From the NCBI RefSeq assembly GCF_000243275.1, contig NZ_CM001437.1, positions 1,337,100 to 1,401,099 of the forward strand: a stretch of DNA of 64,000 nucleotides. The letters are read 5' to 3'. A program made the translations under genes and the position numbers. Position 1 is the stretch's first letter; each line of letters starts with the position of its first letter. Source of the DNA: Myroides odoratus DSM 2801 (GTDB lineage Bacteria > Bacteroidota > Bacteroidia > Flavobacteriales > Flavobacteriaceae). Positions 28,993 to 38,467 of the stretch are shown here, piece after piece. Below the pieces are notes generated by a model. That model was not told the origin of the DNA. It worked only from the letters and a program-made list of their open reading frames with translations, and did not search any database.

Positions 28993-29609
28993 TACTTCTG
29001 AATGATTACATAAGAGTTTTTGTGTCCTGGAATAGCTCCTTTTACAACAAGTAGGTTCTTATCAGCCACTACTTTTAAAACTCTAAGATTTTGTACTGTT
29101 ACATTTTCTCCTCCAGTTCTTCCTGCCATGCGCATTCCCTTGAATACTCTAGATGGATAAGAAGAAGCTCCTACAGAACCTGGCGCTCTTAAACGGTTTT
29201 TTTGACCGTGAGTAACTTGACCTACTCCGCCAAATCCATGACGTTTAACAACCCCTTGGAAACCTTTTCCTTTAGATACACCTTGAACGTCTACGAATTC
29301 TCCTTCAGTGAACAAATCAACAGTGATAACATCACCTAATTTGTGCTCTCCTTCGAATTCTTTGATTTCAACGACTTTTCTTTTAGCAGATGTTCCCGCT
29401 TTCTTAAAGTGACCTAACTCAGCTTTAGTAGCGTGTTTCTCTGTCTTGTCATCGAAACCAAGTTGTAACGCTTCATACCCGTCAACCTCATTGGTTCTGA
29501 CTTGGGTAACGACACATGGACCAACTTCGATTACTGTACATGGAATGTTTTTTCCATTTTCGTCGAAAATACTAGTCATGCCGATTTTTTTACCAATTAA
29601 CCCAGACAT
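28992..29609 (-). CDS. rplC: 50S ribosomal protein L3
   Basis: 205 aa. Two-domain protein with [13 protein letters not shown] and the loop [19 protein letters not shown] reaching the peptidyl transferase centre. At the position where E. coli L3 has the PrmB-methylated Gln150 (GSIGQN), this protein has Ala (GSVGAS), so that modification site is missing. A 113-bp gap with a perfect hairpin separates it from rpsJ. Confidence 0.97.
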   Translation of the reverse strand: MSGLIGKKIGMTSIFDENGKNIPCTVIEVGPCVVTQVRTNEVDGYEALQLGFDDKTEKHATKAELGHFKKAGTSAKRKVVEIKEFEGEHKLGDVITVDLFTEGEFVDVQGVSKGKGFQGVVKRHGFGGVGQVTHGQKNRLRAPGSVGASSYPSRVFKGMRMAGRTGGENVTVQNLRVLKVVADKNLLVVKGAIPGHKNSYVIIQK

Positions 29610-29647
29610 AAATATTTAATTAAATTATTTGAAACTTATTTAAAAGA

Positions 29648-29683
29648 ATTAAGCATTAGCGTATTTCCACACTAATACTTAAT
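29648..29683 (-). ncRNA. Perfect hairpin between rpsJ and rplC, candidate leader or attenuator
   Basis: On the minus strand ATTAAGTATTAGTG and CGCTAATGCTTAAT make a 14-bp stem with two G-U pairs around an 8-nt loop. A moderately T-rich stretch (TTCTTTTAAAT) follows. It stands in the second-longest intergenic gap of the cluster, 38 nt before rplC. The two G-U pairs are what compensatory RNA pairing looks like rather than a DNA palindrome. Confidence 0.6.
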
Positions 29684-29722
29684 CCCTAATCTTTTATTTT
29701 TCTTGAAATTACTTTCGGATTA

Positions 29723-30028
29723 TCACACTTTAATCTCAACTTCTACACCGCTTGGTAACTCTAATTTCATTAAAGCATCAATTGTTTTAGAAGAAGAAGA
29801 ATAAATATCTAACAATCTTTTGTAAGAACTAACTTCAAATTGCTCTCTAGCTTTTTTGTTTACGTGTGGTGAACGTAATACAGTAAAGATTTTTTTATCA
29901 GTTGGTAACGGAATTGGACCTGTTACTACTGCACCTGTACTTTTTACAGTTTTTACGATTTTCTCTGCTGATTTATCAACCAACATATGATCGTAAGATT
30001 TTAATTTTATTCTGATTTTTTGACTCAT
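29723..30028 (-). CDS. rpsJ: 30S ribosomal protein S10
   Basis: 101 aa. [20 protein letters not shown], and [20 protein letters not shown]. Also known as the transcription factor NusE. It follows fusA directly (12 bp), so the str and S10 clusters are joined here. Confidence 0.97.
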   Translation of the reverse strand: MSQKIRIKLKSYDHMLVDKSAEKIVKTVKSTGAVVTGPIPLPTDKKIFTVLRSPHVNKKAREQFEVSSYKRLLDIYSSSSKTIDALMKLELPSGVEVEIKV

Positions 30029-30040
30029 TTTTCTCTAAAA

Positions 30041-32176
30041 TTAAGCGTTTCCTTTTGCTTTAGTGATTACAGCCTCTGAAATGTTTGATGGTGTTTCAGA
30101 GTAGTGAGAGAACTCCATTGTAGAAGTAGCTCTACCTGATGATAACGTTCTCAATGTAGTTACATATCCGAACATTTCTGATAATGGCACAGAAGCTTTA
30201 ACAACTTTTGCTCCATTTCTATCATCCATGCTGTTGATTTGTCCACGACGACGGTTCAAATCCCCAACGATATCACCCATGTTTTCTTCAGGAGTCAATA
30301 CTTCTAACTTCATGATCGGCTCAAGAATTACAGCACCAGCAGCTTTAGCAGCAGCTTTGTAACCCATTTTCGCTGCCAATTCGAATGATAATGCATCCGA
30401 GTCAACCGCGTGATAAGAACCGTCTGTTAAAGTAACTTTCATCGAATCCATTTCGAAACCTGCTAAAGGTCCTTGTTTCATCGCTTCTTTGAATCCTTTT
30501 TCTACAGAAGGAATATATTCTTTTGGTACGTTACCACCTTTTACCTCATTTACGAACTGTAATCCAACGAATGGTTTTCCTTCCACTTCATCAGCAGGTC
30601 CAATTGTAAATACGATATCCGCGAATTTACCACGTCCACCAGATTGTTTTTTGTAAGACTCTCTGTGTTGAGCAGCGCGCGTAAGTGTTTCTTTGTATTC
30701 AACTTGAGGCTCACCTTGGTTTACTTCAACTTTGAATTCACGTCTCATACGGTCGATTAATACATCTAAGTGTAACTCACCCATACCAGAGATAACTGTT
30801 TGTCCAGAAGCTTTATCTGTTTTCACAGTAAATGTTGGATCCTCTTCTGCTAATTTAGCTAAAGCAGTACCCATTTTATCCATATCCGCTTTTGTTTTTG
30901 GTTCAATAGCGATACCAATTACTGGATCAGGGAAGTCCATACTTTCTAATACGATAGGATGTTTTTCATCACATAAAGTATCTCCAGTTTTGATATCCTT
31001 GAATCCTACAGCAGCTCCAATATCTCCAGCCTCAATATATTCGATTGGATTTTGTTTGTTTGCGTGCATTTGGTAGATACGAGAAATACGCTCTTTGTTA
31101 CCAGAACGCGTGTTCAATACATAAGAACCAGCGTCTAAGTGTCCTGAATAAGCTCTAAAGAAAGCTAAACGACCTACGAAAGGATCGGTAGCGATTTTAA
31201 ATGCTAAAGCAGCAAACGGCTCAGTAACTGATGGCTTACGTACAACTGGCTCTTCAGTATCAGGATTTGTTCCTTCGATAGCTTCCTTATCCATTGGAGA
31301 AGGTAAGTAACGACAAACAGCATCTAACATAAACTGAACACCTTTGTTTTTGAATGATGATCCACAAGACATTGGGATGATGCTCATATCTAATGTAGCA
31401 GCACGTAATGCTCTGTGAATTTCGTCCTCAGTAATTGAGTTCTCATCTTCCATATATTTTTCAAGAAGGTTCTCGTCATAAGCCGCGATCTCCTCGATTA
31501 ATTGACCTCTGTATTGCTTAACATCATCGATCATATCAGCAGGAATCTCAACAACGTCAAAAGTAGAACCATGATTCTCATCATGCCATACGATTGCGCG
31601 GTTTTTCACTAAGTCAACGATACCTTTGAAATCTGCTTCATCACCAATTGGTAAAACGATTGGCACAGCGTTTGATTTCAACATATCTTTAACTTGTTGA
31701 CATACTGCTAAGAAGTTAGCTCCTTGACGGTCCATTTTATTAACGAACCCCATACGAGGAACTTTATAGTTATCAGCTAATCTCCAGTTAGTTTCAGATT
31801 GTGGCTCAACACCATCAACTGCACTAAATAAGAATACTAATCCATCTAATACACGTAAAGAACGGTTCACCTCTACTGTAAAGTCAACGTGACCCGGAGT
31901 ATCAATAATATTGAAGTGGTACTCCATAGACTCAGCTATCTTCTCACCTTGTTTTGTTGGGAAATTCCAAGTACAAGTAGTCGCTGCTGAAGTAATAGTA
32001 ATACCTCTTTCCGCCTCTTGCTCCATCCAGTCCATAGTAGAAGATCCTTCGTGAGTTTCTCCCATTTTATGGTTTTTACCAGTATAGAACAAAATACGTT
32101 CTGTAGTAGTTGTTTTACCAGCATCGATGTGAGCAGCGATACCAATATTTCTTGTATATTTTAAATCTCTTGCCAT
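30041..32176 (-). CDS. fusA: Elongation factor G
   Basis: 711 aa. Translocase GTPase of elongation and partner of RRF in recycling. GTP motifs: AHIDAGKT (15-22), DTPGH (92-96), NKMD (146-149). Domain II to V follow, including GMGELHLDV near 470. It lies between rpsG and rpsJ; the tuf gene that often follows fusA is not here. Confidence 0.98.
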   Translation of the reverse strand: MARDLKYTRNIGIAAHIDAGKTTTTERILFYTGKNHKMGETHEGSSTMDWMEQEAERGITITSAATTCTWNFPTKQGEKIAESMEYHFNIIDTPGHVDFTVEVNRSLRVLDGLVFLFSAVDGVEPQSETNWRLADNYKVPRMGFVNKMDRQGANFLAVCQQVKDMLKSNAVPIVLPIGDEADFKGIVDLVKNRAIVWHDENHGSTFDVVEIPADMIDDVKQYRGQLIEEIAAYDENLLEKYMEDENSITEDEIHRALRAATLDMSIIPMSCGSSFKNKGVQFMLDAVCRYLPSPMDKEAIEGTNPDTEEPVVRKPSVTEPFAALAFKIATDPFVGRLAFFRAYSGHLDAGSYVLNTRSGNKERISRIYQMHANKQNPIEYIEAGDIGAAVGFKDIKTGDTLCDEKHPIVLESMDFPDPVIGIAIEPKTKADMDKMGTALAKLAEEDPTFTVKTDKASGQTVISGMGELHLDVLIDRMRREFKVEVNQGEPQVEYKETLTRAAQHRESYKKQSGGRGKFADIVFTIGPADEVEGKPFVGLQFVNEVKGGNVPKEYIPSVEKGFKEAMKQGPLAGFEMDSMKVTLTDGSYHAVDSDALSFELAAKMGYKAAAKAAGAVILEPIMKLEVLTPEENMGDIVGDLNRRRGQINSMDDRNGAKVVKASVPLSEMFGYVTTLRTLSSGRATSTMEFSHYSETPSNISEAVITKAKGNA

Positions 32177-32197
32177 TGTATAATTTTTCTGTATGGA

Positions 32198-32674
32198 TTA
32201 AAATCTAAAGTGAGAGAACGCTTTATTAGCCTCAGCCATTTTATGCGTATCCATTCTCTTTTTAACCGCAGCACCTTCTTCTTTAGCAGCAGCTAAAATT
32301 TCAGAAGCTAATCTTGCAGCCATGGATTTCTCATTTCTTCTTCTCGCATACAAAATCATCCATTTCATTGCCATAGAAATTTTTCTATCTGGACGAATTT
32401 GCATAGGAATTTGGAATGTAGCACCTCCAACACGACGAGAACGAACCTCTACGTGTGGCATAACGTTAGTTAAAGCCTCTTTCCAAATTTCCAATGAAGT
32501 TTTCTCCTCATCTTGTTTTTTCTCTTCAACGATTGCTAAAGCATCATAAAATACTTTAAAAGCCGTAGACTTCTTACCGTCCCACATTAAGTTATTTACA
32601 AAACGCGTCACTAATTGATCATTAAATTTCGGATCTGGTAAAAGAGGTCTCTTTTTCGCCTGTCTTTTTCTCAT
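32198..32674 (-). CDS. rpsG: 30S ribosomal protein S7
   Basis: 158 aa. [20 protein letters not shown], and the [20 protein letters not shown] region. Primary binder of the 16S 3' major domain. Confidence 0.97.
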   Translation of the reverse strand: MRKRQAKKRPLLPDPKFNDQLVTRFVNNLMWDGKKSTAFKVFYDALAIVEEKKQDEEKTSLEIWKEALTNVMPHVEVRSRRVGGATFQIPMQIRPDRKISMAMKWMILYARRRNEKSMAARLASEILAAAKEEGAAVKKRMDTHKMAEANKAFSHFRF

Positions 32675-32699
32675 GTCTTTTTCTTAAACGTTTAAACGA

Positions 32700-33080
32700 T
32701 TATTTTTTGTCTTTAGGGCGTTTTGCACCATATTTAGATCTTCTTTGAGTTCTACCGTTTACTCCAGCAGTATCCAAAGCTCCACGTACGATGTGGTATC
32801 TAACACCTGGCAAATCTTTTACCCTTCCTCCTCTAACTAATACTATCGAGTGCTCTTGTAAATTGTGTCCTTCTCCTGGGATGTAAGCGTTTACTTCATT
32901 ACCATTTGTCAAACGTACCCTTGCAACTTTACGCATTGCAGAGTTAGGTTTTTTAGGTGTAGTAGTATAAACACGCGTACAAACTCCTCTTCTTTGAGGA
33001 CAAGAATCCAAAGCAACCGATTTACTCTTCTTAGTTAATTGGGTTCTCCCTGTTCTTACTAATTGTTGAATTGTTGGCAT
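32700..33080 (-). CDS. rpsL: 30S ribosomal protein S12
   Basis: 126 aa, first gene of the large cluster. The decoding-centre loops TPKKPNSA (41-48) and GGRVKDLPG (84-92) carry the wild-type lysines whose change gives streptomycin resistance, so no rpsL-based resistance is expected. A full promoter lies about 50 bp upstream. Confidence 0.98.
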   Translation of the reverse strand: MPTIQQLVRTGRTQLTKKSKSVALDSCPQRRGVCTRVYTTTPKKPNSAMRKVARVRLTNGNEVNAYIPGEGHNLQEHSIVLVRGGRVKDLPGVRYHIVRGALDTAGVNGRTQRRSKYGAKRPKDKK

Positions 33081-33133
33081 AATGTTTATTAATAATTTCT
33101 ACAATATATTATTCCCCACTATATACGGGGTTG

Positions 33134-33163
33134 CAAATGTAGAAAGTTTTTTTCTTTTTTCAA
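33134..33163 (-). promoter_or_regulatory. Full Bacteroidota-type promoter of the ribosomal cluster
   Basis: On the minus strand TTG (33163-33161), 19 bp, then TACATTTG (33141-33134): both -33 and -7 boxes at the canonical spacing. The start would be near 33128, giving a leader of about 48 nt. That leader begins with a small CCCC/GGGG hairpin (33114-33130). No equally good promoter was noticed further down the cluster. Confidence 0.8.
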
Positions 33164-33263
33164 AAGACAATTTATTAATTTTCAAGTAATTTATTTATTT
33201 TATTCTTTAAGCCTCAGCTTCTTACTTTTTTTATTTTACTTTACACGTAAATATATCGTCCAA

Positions 33264-34925
33264 GTGTTCAAGTCTATTCTCTCTTTTTTTTTCTTGCTAT
33301 TCCTGTGTTTAGGCTCTTATGGCCAAAATACAAACCTGACGCTTGAACTAACTTCAGCACAAGCGAAAGAGCGTGAATTACTTCACAACTTGGGATACAA
33401 AAAAAATCATCCTGATTTACAATCCATTAAACAAACAGTAGATAGCGTTGACCAACTGTTGTATCGAAAAGGTTTTTTGTCTTTCAAAAAGGAGAAAGAA
33501 CAACAAGAAGAAACCTTAGTCTATACCTATATATTAGGAGAACCGATTCGTCAAGTTGTTTTATCAAATAAGAACTTAGATTCATCCCTTCAACAACGAC
33601 TTGGTTTTACCCAAGACAGTATTCGCTTCGATTTTGAATTGCTCTCAGCGAAGCTGCAACAATATACCCTGAAATTAGATCAAGAAGGTTTAGGGATGTC
33701 TGCTCTACAATTAAGCAATCATAACGTCCAAAATAACACTTTATATTGTGACCTCCAACTCAATTTAGCACAAAGTAGAAAATTAAATGACATTGCGATT
33801 CAAAGCAGTGGTAAGGTTCCCGAAAAAATCATCAAACAGGTAACGAAGCGCTACCTCAATAAACCGTATAGCGACCAACTCGTTTCCAATTTAACTGAAA
33901 CCTTAAATGAATTGGATTTCTTAAAGCAGTATAAAACACCCGAAACGTTATTTACCGATGATAATACCACGTTATATCTCTACCTAGATAAAGTAAACAC
34001 CAATACTTTTGATGGTTTTATGGGGTTTAGCACAGATGAAAATGAAAAATTTACATTAGCGGGTTATTTGGATTTAGCTCTAAACAATGTATTGAATAAA
34101 GGAGAAACGCTCCAACTCTATTGGAGAAGTGATGCGAACAAACAAACACAATTTGACTTCAAGACTTCTTTTGTTTACTTATTTAATACTCCACTCAATC
34201 TAAGTGGTCAACTGAATATACAAAAACAAGATACGATTTACCAAAACACTAAGCTAGCGCTGCAAATCGGTTATGCGATTCAGTACAACCAGAATATCAA
34301 AGTTGGTTATCAAAGTACTTCGTCGACCACCAATAGTATCTTGCCTTCCATGGAAAATTTTGACAGCAAATTTTATACGCTTAATTATACTCTAATCAAG
34401 AAGAGAAGTTACTTGCCTTTATTTCCTGTCAATTATTCTTTAGATGCCTTAGTTGGTACAGGTAGTCGTACTACAGAAGAGGAAAAAGAATCACAGTACA
34501 TCATCCAGCTTCAAGCGAATAAAAATATTGAGTTAGCGCCTAAGCACTTTTTCTATATCAACTGGACCTATTATTCCCTCTTTAGCAAGGATTACCTCGT
34601 GAATGAATTGTATCGTTTTGGTGGTACACAATCGCTCCGTGGTTTTCAAGAAAACAGCTTACTGGCCAATCAGCTCAACTTAATCAATACGGAGTATCGC
34701 TTTTTAGTTCATCCTAGTTTGTATCTGCATACGATATTTGATTATGCGATACAGGAATATAAACCTTTAAATCAAAAGAACACCTTATATAGTATCGGGA
34801 TGGGCTTAGGGTTCATTACCTCTTCTAGCTACTTCAATCTTTCTTTTGCCAATGGTAAGCAGCCTGGGATTCCTTTTTCCTTTGACAATACGACCATACA
34901 CATTGGGTTTAAAACCCTCTTTTAG
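33264..34925 (+). CDS. Omp85/BamA-TamA-like outer-membrane protein
   Basis: 553 aa from a GTG start; no ATG gives a complete signal peptide. Signal peptide to about residue 20 (LCLGSYGQ). Then POTRA-like periplasmic sequence (about 25-235) and a C-terminal barrel ending in Phe. The Omp85 loop-6 signature is present as LRGF (458-461) in 'RFGGTQSLRGFQENS'. It is shorter than BamA (about 800 aa), so it is more like TamA or a lineage-specific Omp85; the substrate is unknown. Single gene, divergent from rpsL. Confidence 0.75.
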   Translation: MFKSILSFFFLLFLCLGSYGQNTNLTLELTSAQAKERELLHNLGYKKNHPDLQSIKQTVDSVDQLLYRKGFLSFKKEKEQQEETLVYTYILGEPIRQVVLSNKNLDSSLQQRLGFTQDSIRFDFELLSAKLQQYTLKLDQEGLGMSALQLSNHNVQNNTLYCDLQLNLAQSRKLNDIAIQSSGKVPEKIIKQVTKRYLNKPYSDQLVSNLTETLNELDFLKQYKTPETLFTDDNTTLYLYLDKVNTNTFDGFMGFSTDENEKFTLAGYLDLALNNVLNKGETLQLYWRSDANKQTQFDFKTSFVYLFNTPLNLSGQLNIQKQDTIYQNTKLALQIGYAIQYNQNIKVGYQSTSSTTNSILPSMENFDSKFYTLNYTLIKKRSYLPLFPVNYSLDALVGTGSRTTEEEKESQYIIQLQANKNIELAPKHFFYINWTYYSLFSKDYLVNELYRFGGTQSLRGFQENSLLANQLNLINTEYRFLVHPSLYLHTIFDYAIQEYKPLNQKNTLYSIGMGLGFITSSSYFNLSFANGKQPGIPFSFDNTTIHIGFKTLF

Positions 34926-35008
34926 CCCTCTTTCACAATTCACTTAAGAGTGGACACAAAAGTTTGATTGTAAAACAAAAAACATCAAATGATTATTAAA
35001 AATATAGC

Positions 35009-35016
35009 TACATTTG
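35009..35016 (+). promoter_or_regulatory. -7 box immediately before rlmB
   Basis: TACATTTG, a full TAnnTTTG match, ends only 4 bp before the rlmB ATG. If it is used, the transcript would start at or beside the start codon. No TTG at the -33 distance. Confidence 0.45.
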
Positions 35017-35020
35017 CACC

Positions 35021-35755
35021 ATGGATCAGGAGAATCAAATTTTTGGTATTCGTGCGATAATCGAAGCCATTGAAGCAGGAAAAGATATAGATAAAGTATT
35101 CTTACAAAAGGATGCTCAAGGTGAATTAATGAATGAGTTAATCAAGTCATTGAAGAGAAATAACATTAATTTCTCTTATGTGCCTATTGAGAAACTGAAT
35201 CGCTTAACAAAGAAAAATCACCAAGGGGCTATCGGAACGATTGCACCTATTACTTTTGTTACTTTAGAAACGCTAGTTGAAACGACATTAGAGCAAAAAG
35301 AAAAACCGCTATTTGTTGTTTTGGATCAATTATCAGATGCGCGTAATTTTGGTGCTATCATCCGTACAGCAGTTTGTTGTGGGGCTGATGGGATTATCAT
35401 TTCTAAAAACGGCGCTGCTCCTGTAAATGGAGATACCATCAAAACTTCTGCTGGTGCTGTATTCAACATTCCAATTTGTAAAGTAGACCACATTAAAGAT
35501 GCTGTTTTCTATTTACAAGGATCTGGAGTAATGACAATAGGCGCAACTGAAAAAGCAGAAAAGGAAATTTACGATGTAGATTTAAATATTCCTTTGGCTA
35601 TTATCATGGGTAGTGAGGACAGAGGAATCAATCCATCTGTATTAAAAATCATCGATGAGAAAGCTAAACTTCCTATGTTTAGTAATATTGACTCTCTAAA
35701 CGTATCTGTTGCTTGTGGTGCATTTCTATATGAAATTATCAGACAGCGTAGATAA
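35021..35755 (+). CDS. rlmB: 23S rRNA (guanosine-2251) 2'-O-methyltransferase, SpoU family
   Basis: 244 aa. N-terminal substrate-binding domain (about 1-80, IFGIRAIIEAI) and SPOUT knot domain with motif 1 DARNFGAIIRTA (about 106-117), motif 2 IIMGSEDRGI, and motif 3 LPMFSNIDSLNVSVACG at the end. RlmB methylates the P-loop of 23S rRNA; TrmH-like paralogues look similar, but the N-terminal domain favours RlmB. It ends in a strong palindromic terminator. Confidence 0.9.
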   Translation: MDQENQIFGIRAIIEAIEAGKDIDKVFLQKDAQGELMNELIKSLKRNNINFSYVPIEKLNRLTKKNHQGAIGTIAPITFVTLETLVETTLEQKEKPLFVVLDQLSDARNFGAIIRTAVCCGADGIIISKNGAAPVNGDTIKTSAGAVFNIPICKVDHIKDAVFYLQGSGVMTIGATEKAEKEIYDVDLNIPLAIIMGSEDRGINPSVLKIIDEKAKLPMFSNIDSLNVSVACGAFLYEIIRQRR

Positions 35756-35756
35756 G

Positions 35757-35807
35757 TTATGAGTTAGGGGTTATGAGTTAGGGGTTATGAGTTAGGGGTT
35801 ATGAGTA
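35757..35807. repeat. Tandem repeat, 14-bp unit
   Basis: Three exact copies of TTATGAGTTAGGGG (35757-35770, 35771-35784, 35785-35798) and a partial fourth. It starts 2 bp after the rlmB stop codon. Confidence 0.95.
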
Positions 35808-35843
35808 TGAGAAAAGCGTGAACTTATAGTAACGTTTAAACAT

Positions 35844-35881
35844 AAAAAGGAACGGATTGCAATTGCAATCCGTTCCTTTTT
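35844..35881. terminator. Very long palindromic terminator after rlmB
   Basis: A perfect 19-bp inverted repeat with no spacer (35844-35862 and 35863-35881; core GGAACGGATTGCAA). The central bases must form the loop. A- and T-runs at the ends make it work in both directions. Confidence 0.88.
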
Positions 35882-36020
35882 ATATTTAAACAATCTTCTA
35901 TTATTTCACACTGCAAAACGCAAGGGTAAATGCCCCCTACAAGCACAAGAATGAAATCTATTTTTTATTGTCTATCGCAAAGACTTAGTAATAGCTTATT
36001 AGTAGTTTAGTAGTGCTTTG

Positions 36021-36111
36021 TTGGACATTCCTTGGACAATGCTTGGAGATTCCTAGGAAAACACACCCTTTTGTCGAAGGAATCTCCAAGGAATCTCCAA
36101 GGAATCTCCAA
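36021..36111. repeat. Compound inverted repeat made of 11-bp units
   Basis: Left arm 36021-36053: three 11-bp units TTGGACATTCC, TTGGACAATGC, TTGGAGATTCC. Right arm 36079-36111: three exact units GGAATCTCCAA. The arms are complementary at 29 of 33 positions, with a 25-bp spacer. A direct repeat GTCGAAG (36073-36079 and 36117-36123) flanks the right arm. Confidence 0.85.
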
Positions 36112-36265
36112 GGAAAGTCGAAGAAACCTTATACAATATCCTAAGATAATGTTTCCGATTTTGGAATGAAGTTATTTTTTGCTTTTGCAAAACCTCCACA
36201 CTTCTTACGTTTTTTATCGCACATCGCCACACCTTCTCATCATCTTTCCTCATTTCCTCATTTTC

Positions 36266-37012
36266 TTATTTCCCATAAACAATAGGCAAGGTTGTTCGAT
36301 AGGGATTTTTTACATCTATTGCTTCTTGAACTTCCTTTGGAATAACTATAAAGTTTCCATTTTCATCAAAACACTGCATAAAGGGATCAAGGTCTGGTTT
36401 ATAGTTTGGCGATTGCCAATCGTATTTATATACAGCCTCTGCGTATACGGGATTCTTCAATACAAAAGACAAAATCATACCCGTAATAAACCCACTCAAG
36501 TGTCCTTCCCAAGAGATTCCTTCCTCAATATCCGGAAAGACATACCAAATCATACTCCCATAGAGGACAACAATTAAAAGTGAGAGGGCGACTAAACGAA
36601 AGTACTTGGTTTGTATTCCTTTGAAAAACATATAGCTCACTAATACATAAATCAATCCACTTGCACCAATATGATAACTTTCACGAGCGATTAACCACGT
36701 TCCAAATCCAGATAACAAAATCCCCCACCCTAGCACTTGCCATACTTGTTTCTTATAAAAAAATTGCAACAGCAATAACAAGACAAATAAAGCCACTGAG
36801 TTGTTGTAAATATGCTTGAGTCCTCCATGGATAAAAGGACTAAAAAGAATTCCTCTCAATCCTTTCAAGGTACGAGGATAAACGCCATATTGATAGAGTT
36901 GCAAATAGTCCTTCCAATCCAACCAATACACGCTCCATATCACCATCATGAATAGTATGGGCAGTATAATTAAATCAGCTGTTACTACAAGTTGTTTATC
37001 TTTCATTTGCAT
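36266..37012 (-). CDS. Rhomboid-family intramembrane serine protease
   Basis: 248 aa with about six transmembrane helices and a cytoplasmic C-terminal extension from about 190. Catalytic dyad: Ser118 in GASG and His171 in WEGHLSG; the accessory H67-x2-N70 motif is in HGGLKHIYNNS. It cleaves membrane proteins within the bilayer; the substrate is unknown. Upstream on the minus strand TTG, 18 bp, then TATCTTTA (37042-37035) forms a near-consensus promoter. Confidence 0.87.
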   Translation of the reverse strand: MQMKDKQLVVTADLIILPILFMMVIWSVYWLDWKDYLQLYQYGVYPRTLKGLRGILFSPFIHGGLKHIYNNSVALFVLLLLLQFFYKKQVWQVLGWGILLSGFGTWLIARESYHIGASGLIYVLVSYMFFKGIQTKYFRLVALSLLIVVLYGSMIWYVFPDIEEGISWEGHLSGFITGMILSFVLKNPVYAEAVYKYDWQSPNYKPDLDPFMQCFDENGNFIVIPKEVQEAIDVKNPYRTTLPIVYGK

Positions 37013-37129
37013 GCTTTCGTTAGTACATAAAACATAAAGATATAAAATAGTCTTTCAAATCAACCATACAAACCACATGGTTTTCCGCACAATTTTGGCT
37101 GACTGTTTTTTATTCGGCATTATAGGTTG

Positions 37130-37137
37130 TATTTTTG
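37130..37137 (+). promoter_or_regulatory. -7 box for rarA
   Basis: TATTTTTG, a full TAnnTTTG match, 22 bp before the ATG at 37160. It lies inside the longer open frame that begins at 37127, which argues for the later start. Confidence 0.5.
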
Positions 37138-37159
37138 TGTTTCTCAAAATCATATTGTC

Positions 37160-38437
37160 ATGGATGCACCATTAGCAGAAAGAGTACGACCACAAACCTT
37201 GGCTGACTATGTTAGTCAGGCACATTTAGTGGGTGAACAAGGCATATTAACGAAGCAATTACAAACTGGCTTTATTCCTTCTTTGCTATTTTGGGGGCCT
37301 CCAGGTACAGGAAAGACAACGTTAGCTGAAATTATGGCTAAAGAGAGTCAGCGTCCTTTTTATGTTTTGAGTGCAATCAATTCTGGTGTTAAAGATGTGC
37401 GAGAAGTTATTGAAAAGGCCAAGTCTAATCACGGCTTATTTACGGCTCGCAATCCCATCTTGTTTATAGATGAGATTCACCGCTTCAGCAAATCACAACA
37501 AGATTCTCTTTTAGCTGCGGTTGAACGCGGTTGGATTACCCTTATTGGAGCAACCACAGAAAACCCTAGTTTTGAAGTCATCCCTGCTTTGCTTTCTAGA
37601 TGTCAGGTTTACACCCTACATGCCTTTACAAAAGAGGACTTACGCGCTTTATTGGATCGTGCGATTGAAAAAGATTCATTCTTGCGATCGAAACGCATCA
37701 CCTTACAAGAGACCGAAGCGCTCTTTCGCGTATCGGGTGGAGATGGGCGAAAGTTATTAAACACCTTTGAACTGATTGTGAATGCCACAACAGGAGACGA
37801 TGTAGTATTGACGAATGACTATGTCATGCAGATTGTTCAGAAAAACACGGTGCTTTATGACAAGACGGGAGAACAACACTACGATATTGTATCGGCTTTT
37901 ATCAAGTCTATTCGCGGGAGCGATCCCAACGGGGCTGTCTATTGGTTAGCTCGTATGATTGAAGGCGGGGAAGATGTAAAATTTATTGCTCGTCGTTTGG
38001 TTATTGCTGCCTCTGAAGATATTGGCAATGCGAACCCAACGGCTTTAATTATGGCGACAAATACCTTTCAGGCTGTGTCTGTGATTGGGTATCCAGAAAG
38101 TAGAATCTTATTGAGTCAATGTGCCATTTATTTAGCGACTTCACCCAAAAGCAATTCTACCTATATGGCTATTGGTAAAGCACAACAACTCGTAAAACAA
38201 ACGGGGGATTTATCTGTTCCCATTCACTTGCGCAATGCGCCTACCAAATTAATGAAGGAATTAGGGTATGGGGAAGACTACAAGTACTCCCATGATTATC
38301 CCAACAATTTTGTCAATCAGGAGTTCCTACCAACAGAATTAAGCGGGACTGTTTTATATGAACCTGGACAGAACAGCAGAGAAAACGGAACACGTGATTT
38401 CTTAAAAAACAGATGGCAATTCAAATACAACTACTAA
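37160..38437 (+). CDS. rarA: Replication-associated recombination protein A (RarA/MgsA), AAA+ ATPase
   Basis: 425 aa from the ATG at 37160 ([11 protein letters not shown]); a TTG 11 codons upstream falls on the promoter box. Clamp-loader-like AAA+ ATPase acting at stalled forks. Walker A GPPGTGKT (46-53), Walker B with DEIH (104-107), then the sensor 1 region [10 protein letters not shown] and the C-terminal MgsA_C domain with [20 protein letters not shown] sequence near the end. Monocistronic, ending in a hairpin shared with the next gene. Confidence 0.93.
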   Translation: MDAPLAERVRPQTLADYVSQAHLVGEQGILTKQLQTGFIPSLLFWGPPGTGKTTLAEIMAKESQRPFYVLSAINSGVKDVREVIEKAKSNHGLFTARNPILFIDEIHRFSKSQQDSLLAAVERGWITLIGATTENPSFEVIPALLSRCQVYTLHAFTKEDLRALLDRAIEKDSFLRSKRITLQETEALFRVSGGDGRKLLNTFELIVNATTGDDVVLTNDYVMQIVQKNTVLYDKTGEQHYDIVSAFIKSIRGSDPNGAVYWLARMIEGGEDVKFIARRLVIAASEDIGNANPTALIMATNTFQAVSVIGYPESRILLSQCAIYLATSPKSNSTYMAIGKAQQLVKQTGDLSVPIHLRNAPTKLMKELGYGEDYKYSHDYPNNFVNQEFLPTELSGTVLYEPGQNSRENGTRDFLKNRWQFKYNY

Positions 38438-38440
38438 TAC

Positions 38441-38467
38441 AAAAGCCTGCTCTTATAGCAGGCTTTT
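38441..38467. terminator. Terminator shared by rarA and the convergent HAD gene
   Basis: AAAAGCCTGC (38441-38450) and GCAGGCTTTT (38458-38467) make a perfect 10-bp stem around TCTTATA. It overlaps the last codons of the minus-strand HAD gene. Confidence 0.85.

Larger units (their letters stand above)
35756..36265. other. Intergenic region holding two repeat structures and a terminator
   Basis: 510 bp between rlmB and the rhomboid gene without a credible gene. It holds a 14-bp tandem repeat, the rlmB terminator, a compound 11-bp inverted array, and AT-rich sequence. Around 35922-35943 the piece 'gggtaaatgccccctac' vaguely resembles the end of the palindromic element at 310-337 but is not a full copy. 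Confidence 0.8.

Noticed and set aside
32700..33080. Streptomycin resistance in rpsL
   Set aside because: The key lysines in TPKKPNSA and GGRVKDLPG are wild type.
35922..35943. A further copy of the 5'-end palindrome
   Set aside because: Only the end (TGCCCCCTAC) resembles it; there is no matching stem.
36053..36253. Short minus-strand frame in the rlmB-rhomboid gap
   Set aside because: It spans the 11-bp repeat array and has low-complexity sequence; no homologue recognised.
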